Positions 58,451 through 64,000 of a stretch of DNA of 64,000 bases are shown in pieces. Under the pieces are notes generated by a model that made no database searches, was not told the origin of the DNA, and worked only from the letters and a program-made list of their open reading frames with translations. The DNA is taken from assembly GCF_014805625.2 (NCBI RefSeq), contig NW_023998476.1:454132-518131 (forward strand), written 5' to 3'. The translations under genes were made by a program, and so were the position numbers. This stretch comes from Glossina fuscipes. Its lineage: Eukaryota; Arthropoda; Insecta; Diptera; Glossinidae. Numbering within the stretch: position 1 is the first letter of the stretch; the number at the start of each line of letters is the position of its first letter.

Positions 58451-59419
58451 ACTTGCGAAAATTTTAACATATTCGGTCCAAGTGTACAGAATTAATAGAA
58501 GACATATTGAGGCATAAGAATATTGACTCGTAAAATATAAGGGGTAAGGCCATTGTAAATTTAAAAAAAAAAAGGAATTTTTTCTGTTTGATTTGGACCT
58601 TCTGGAACATTTAGAAAAAATTCATTACCTTTAAGAAATTTCATTCCCTTAAAATTTCGCGCCTGTTCCCAAAATGCTCAGAGTAGCAGCAGAAGAGACT
58701 TTTTCGAGCTTTATCGAGAAAAGAAAATGGGGAAGTGTAAGTGAACATGAAAGTAGATTTACATGGCTCTGGGACTGCAAACTAATAGAGACACTTTGTA
58801 GTCCATGTCAAATTTTTAAACGCATCTGCTCCAAAACATTGTTTTTAATAACGATACGCAACATAATTCCAACAATTTTCTTTTTTTTCGCTGAAATTCA
58901 CTAGACTACCTTTAAATGGACAGTCTCGGGAGAAATATGTAAGATATTTTCGTCGAGTGAAGTTTTTGTTAACAAAAGGATGCTTTTTTCTGGTCAAAAA
59001 TGTAAATTTTCTATCAATTACTCGGCAATCACACAAACATTAATATTTTTTTAAAAAATCCTACTATAGCTCTTCTCTTCTTCAGATTAGAATTTAGAAC
59101 AGTTACCCTATTTGTCGCATGGACCCTTCAGCCGAAGATGTTTGGGATGTTGGCACTTTTTATTATTTTTCTAAAACAATTTGCGTTTTAACAATTAAAT
59201 ATGACCCATATGACATCCTTGCCAAATATTATTATTATGCTGTTACCTTTCCTTTCATTTACAAAAAAAATTGTCAAAATAAATAAAATAGCAAAGCGAC
59301 TTCTCAGTACGAGACATTTTAAGGCATACTCTTCGATCGCGAAGATCGCTTTAATTGTAAGCAACGAAAAACAATCTGGCTGATCTATGTTCAATGTCCT
59401 ATACGCTCTGATGGAAAAA

Positions 59420-59745
59420 TAAGTAAAAACACCATAGTCGGCCCATCCTTCTACATTTATTCATGTAACGAGCAATTTTCCAAAATAAGACATTATATGA
59501 CGAACGGTCGAAGAAGATTGTGTCAAAATGCATTATTTTACCAAATGCACTCAAAATGTCTCAAAAATCGCGATCTGCAAATTGACCACAAGGAAACAAG
59601 ACGAACAAGTGGATAGACAAAATTAAATGGATTCGGAAAGTGATTCTGAATTGATCGGCGGAATGAAAGGTGGATCTATTTCAACACTTTCTGCATATAT
59701 CCGCATTTTATATGCCGTTATGGGCTATAAAAATAGAATAGGATA
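59420..59745 (+). repeat. Family Q repeat
   Basis: It starts AAAAACACCATAGTCGGCCC, then AATAAGACATTATATGACG, AAATGTCTCAAAAATCGCG and CAAATTGACCACAAGGAAAC, and ends TATGGGCTATAAAAATAG. The beginning matches the 5' end of the copy at 19590. Confidence 0.55.
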
Positions 59746-59889
59746 GTCTCTTACTTGCCAGAGCCCAGTCTTCTTTAGTTCCACAACTTATTTTCTTAGT
59801 CTAAATAGTTTATAACAATAATAATCATAATAATTTCAGATATAAATAATAATTTTTTAACTAGAAAATTTAATTGTTAACACGTAACT

Positions 59890-60240
59890 TTTATATCCAA
59901 CAAATGTTCAGAAAATCAAGATCCAAATATTTTCAACAATTGCTTCGTCCCCAATCTGCAGTTGTGGACAAACTCTCATTATAAAGCACATTCTATGCGA
60001 TTGCCTTAACTTTTCCTTGGCTAGAAGTTATTGCATTTGGAACGATTAATCCTATCGACATTCTACAATCAGCTATAGAACAATATATCAATACAATATA
60101 CTACGATACAACTTACTTCGTCAAAACAACTAGGCTCAGTATCTAATTTACTTTCATAAATTGGAGCCGATAGCCTGTGTTGCTAGTGCTCAATGTCTTT
60201 TTCTTAGTCTAAGAATTTATTTCATAATAACAATAATAAT
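59890..60240 (+). mobile_element. 3' fragment of an I-like LINE, opposite orientation
   Basis: The plus strand encodes ICSCGQTLIIKHILCDCLNF, the Cys-rich tail after RNase H, then a frameshift. It continues into the same 3' UTR as the other copies (GGAGCCGATAGCCTGTGTTG, then CTAGTGCTCAATGTC) and ends in ATAATAACAATAATAATG. The fragment keeps only the last few hundred bases. Confidence 0.8.
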
Positions 60241-61799
60241 GATTCATAATCGAATACCAATCAAAAAGATTTAATGAAACAAAAAAAAAAAATTAAAAAT
60301 TATAAAAAATAAAACATCATCACATACACTCATTAAAATGTGGAAATTACATGAACTGTTAAATCAACACACGAACTTCGAAACCTTTTATCTCAACATA
60401 AACGATATATTCGCAACGATATATTTTCAAGATATTTTGATTTTTGAAATTTGATACATCGAGATGTTTTCGCCCAAGAACAGGTACTTTTAAATATGCT
60501 TCTGCTCGGACCTATTTCTTGATCACTTCCCATACACATTCTCGTTATTAAAAGTCGTTACGTAAGCAACTGTAGGGTGGTGTAGGATGTTTTATGTTTT
60601 ATCATACCGACGGGCTCACTATAATCTTTGTACTCGTTTTTAATTACTCTAATTATTTCCAGACTTGTTTATAAACTTTTCAATACTTTCTTTAGAAATA
60701 AGTTATTTAATATTCTAAGAATTCTTTAAAGAATATTTAGAGATAAGAAACAATGGTTATGGCACCTTGATGTCAAATTATGTTTAAATTAAAATATTGC
60801 TCTTTATTTTGCACTTAAATGTTTATCCATTCCTTCTTTTTTTCTTATTTTTTTAATAATAAGTACAAGAATCATATACGCGCTGAGTTCAAATAAACTA
60901 AACACTCACGAAATTCACACACTCGTATAATGCAATCATTATTAATAAATTTCGTGACAATTTTTTTGACCGAAGATCACTATTAGGCTGTCTTCTCGTG
61001 AATTTACTCATTTAATTTCGATTCTTTCTGGCCTGGACATCACGACTTAATCAAAAATTGAATCAACGCCTTAATCTCAAAATTGTTTCCCTTTTTTTTA
61101 GTTTTTGCAATCGTTTCTTTCACTTTTTTTATCCAATGCAAATGTAATATAATTCAATTTTTCCATTTCTTAAACTTTTTGTGCTGCTGGCGACAGTAGA
61201 CGTGGCGTATGAATGAAGTTGTTACCGATTTTGCTGCTGCTTTTATATGAAAGTCGGTCTTAAATTGTGTGCGTGTATCCTCATCAATATTTTAGTAATA
61301 ATAAGATAATTATGCAAAACATTTCCAACAGGATAAACGCAACAGAACATACGTATTCACGCACACATATGCATAATGTCTTGAAGAATGGGTGATACTT
61401 CAAAACACGAAGGCAATGCTGTGAAAGAAACTCGTCGCATACGAACTTCTTTTATATAAAACACAATCAAACAACACATACACATACATATTCATTACCT
61501 TGTTCATTAAGAAAATCAATTGTTTCTTCGTATTTGTGCATTTAAATTTGCCGCGTTAAAGAAGAAGAAAAGAAGGTTTCAATGTCGCGGTCGCGTGCCA
61601 GCCTTTTTTTTTTTTTTTTCTTCTTAATATTATTGACCGGTTTGGTGTCCTGCTGTCTTAATTGAAATCTCATTATTTCAAGAACACTTACATTTGATTA
61701 TTATGGATTACAGGAAATAAAATGTTTTATTAAATTCTTTAGATTTTGATTTATTTATTTTTTGCCTTCTTTTTTTTTTTTAATGTACATTTTTATTAT

Positions 61800-61900
61800 C
61801 ATTAGCACGTCGGATTGTACGAGTAGGCCAAGGGTCTCGACTAACAACTCACTGATCGCGGGTTTAAACCTTAAGAGCGGTAGGGGGAGAGAGATGTTTT
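61800..61900 (+). mobile_element. tRNA-derived SINE, copy C
   Basis: It reads TACGAGTAGGCCAAGGGTCT, then CGACTAACAACTCACTGATC, then GCGGGTTTAAACC (B box with one change), and GAGCGGTAGGGGGAG. The A-box region (TAGGCCAAGGG) is the best preserved of the four copies. No long poly(A) tail follows. Confidence 0.6.
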
Positions 61901-63349
61901 GCCAGGACGTTTACCACAACAATTGCACGCATACTACTGCATATTTAGGATTAATGCAATATCCGTGATCAGCGAACAAAAAATTTCTTTGCAAAAAATT
62001 CGATTGGGCAGGGCATCCAATCGAATCCAAAGAGACAGGGCAGAGACGCGTTGAGGATTTGTTCATCGTATTTCAGTAACTACAGCATCACATTTGCTCA
62101 TTCGCTTACGAGCTACGAGTTGAACCAATGCATAACTAATAGCAATATACTTTTTCCTATTTTTTGAGGGGTTTCGAAATCAAAAATTATAAGGGCTATG
62201 GTATAATATAATATTTTGTGTTTATATTATTATGATAATAAGTAAGTTCTACCAAAATGAGCTCTAATTGGTTTGGATAAATTAATATATTCAAACTACA
62301 AACAAAAGCCATAAAATTTCACTTATACAACATAAGTGGATCTGCCAGAAGCGCACAGAAATGGAAAGACTATATGGAAAATAATTGTTTAATTTAATTT
62401 GTTGGCTGAAATGCATGGCCCGTAAGAAAACTGGCAAGGCTTGAACAACTGTAGCGACATTTGGGCTAATCATAAATGTATGAATTATGGTCAATATTCT
62501 AGTGTCAACAGCATATAAAAATTGAAGCACTTACACAAAAATATTTTGATGACAACTAGGACTACTTTCTGATCGTGACCTTCCTGCAAGTTTGTGTGAG
62601 TATTTGAAGTGCTCACTAAATGAATAGGATAATTGCGACAGTTGGTTTTATTTACCATACACAGTTCTACACAATACTAAGTTCAAACCCTAAGTTTAAA
62701 CGGGTTATACCCTTAAGGAATCCTTTTTCATAGGAAACCGGCGACCTTTCTTGTCTGCAAGGACTGCTCACATAAATCTAATAAGCATTTATAACAAAGC
62801 ATAAAGGATCTACGACTAGGTTATTGAAAATGTATTTTAAATTTCACGAATCTCGGTTCCACTTTTTTCTTAGCTATTGAGTTAAGCATATCTAATTTTC
62901 CTTTGTAACCAAAAATCTTTAGTCATAGTGCAAGTCAACATACTTTTAACACTCTTTTTTAAATACATCAACTTTTGAAATATTTTCTGTCCACTTTATG
63001 GAATGTCTACATGTCGTCTGCTTGCTTCTTAGTCCTTCGTAACGCTGCTGTTTCCGAACGTACGCAATTGACAATTTAGTTTGTAAACACCTCGTTCAAA
63101 GTGAAAAAAGAAGAATGATCGAATATCATATCATGTACATAAATATGGTGGCAAACATTCGTGTTGGTAGTGCCGCCAATATGGATAAATAACGCAGGTG
63201 TACAATGGATATGCATTATGTAGCAAATTTGTGCAAAAGTTTGAAATGAAAATTCAATTTTCATTTACTTTACTTAGAGAAATTTCTCAAACGTTTACTC
63301 CAAGTAATGTATTGTCAACGAGACATCTTTCATCATTCTTTCTTTTCGT

Positions 63350-63470
63350 ATTCAGTCATTCACTCACTAGTTCTTTCACACATTCATTTATTCACTTCTT
63401 CCTATATTCAATAATTCATTCAATCATTCACTCCCTCACTTATTCATTCATTAATTCATATATTCATTAA
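63350..63470. repeat. Degenerate ATTC-type simple-sequence tract
   Basis: Irregular repeats of CATTCA, ATTCATTC and TTCACTC over about 120 bp. The open frame through it (Ser/His/Phe/Ile-rich) is a by-product of the repeat. Confidence 0.8.
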
Positions 63471-64000
63471 GTTAATTTAAAAAAGAAAAGTAGTTCCAAT
63501 GAAAACAAAAAACTAAAAAAAATATTTCATTTGTCGGTAAAATACTTACAAAGTGTTTGTATGTTAATGTTTGTATTGTAACGAGTTTCCTTAGGCGGGG
63601 TATGACTCAGTCAATCCAGGATTCGTTGCAAGAAATTTTAGAAAAATAATCAGGACCTTCGGGGGGAATGGTGTTTAGTTTCCTAGATTTATTGTTTCCT
63701 CTCTACTGGACAGAAGCACAGCAATTTGTGTAGACCTGGGCTATGGCAAGGAACCAGCGAGCTATTACCGTTTTGCTTTTTACTTGCGGGGTTAGAACTT
63801 CCACTTCCTTTTCGTTTCGCTTTTAAAATCGCTGGGCGCTAAAAGAAAAGAACCGGGTTCGTTGCTAGTGTCATAGCTGCCTTGGCCCGAAGGTTCGTCC
63901 CTGGTTGGTGTGTGAGTCCGAAAATAATAACAAAAAAAAACCGTCTCTCAGTTCTTCAGGGATGGCGATTAAGCTAAACCAGCACATCCCCTATCCGTAA

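Larger units (their letters stand above)
57222..64000. other. Upstream flank of the cyclase gene and repeat-rich DNA, no supported gene
   Basis: This would contain the cyclase promoter and 5' UTR, which I cannot pinpoint. The rest holds two related direct segments (about 57590-57730 and 57770-57920, each with TAGTGGAAT(T/C)TAGAAAA), family Q repeats, a LINE 3' fragment, a SINE and a simple-sequence tract. The last 400 bp (63600-64000) are GC-richer and look like part of an element cut by the window edge. I could not identify it. Confidence 0.5.

Noticed and set aside
63198..63470. 90-codon Ser/His/Phe/Ile-rich frame
   Set aside because: Produced largely by the ATTC-type simple repeat.

Overview
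The window is eukaryotic nuclear DNA from an insect, most likely a higher fly (Cyclorrhapha, perhaps a calyptrate). The evidence is AT-rich sequence, short GT-AG introns, several mariner-type transposase relics, I-like LINEs ending in TAA repeats, and dense dispersed repeats carrying GTCTGTCC-type segments. I would not name a genus. Four host genes can be reconstructed exon by exon, with splice phases that close; everything else is repeats, relics and gene fragments.

Layout. 0-9.9 kb: no intact gene; an Elp2-like WD40 fragment at the left edge, three mariner relics and a tRNA-derived SINE. 9.9-24.6 kb (+ strand): two axonemal genes in tandem, a TCTE1/DRC5-type leucine-rich-repeat subunit of the nexin-dynein regulatory complex (9928-12215) and an outer-arm dynein intermediate chain 1 (DNAI1) gene (12655 or 20197 to 24578). 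The DNAI1 gene has two candidate first exons about 7.4 kb apart. 24.6-42.4 kb: an accessory block with an Rpn2 fragment, an assembly gap, two I-like LINE copies, a broken CDC16/APC6 fragment that keeps introns, and an unidentified coding fragment. Most of it lies between inverted repeats at 29.40-29.68 and 38.66-38.91 kb. The inner sides of these repeats carry 31-bp tandem repeats and a shared 18-bp motif, as in Foldback-type elements. 45.0-57.2 kb (- strand): a fukutin-related protein gene (FKRP, 4 coding exons) and, upstream of it, a natriuretic-peptide-receptor-type membrane guanylate cyclase (14 coding exons, 1144 aa). 57.2-64 kb: repeats only.

How the genes work together. DRC5 and DNAI1 both build motile axonemes; in flies that means sperm tails and some sensory cilia, so their adjacency may reflect shared testis or ciliary expression. 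FKRP acts in the Golgi on dystroglycan O-mannosyl glycans. The receptor cyclase makes cGMP at the plasma membrane. I see no functional link between these last two. The most unusual structure is the 9.5-kb inverted-repeat-bounded block holding gene fragments at 29.4-38.9 kb.
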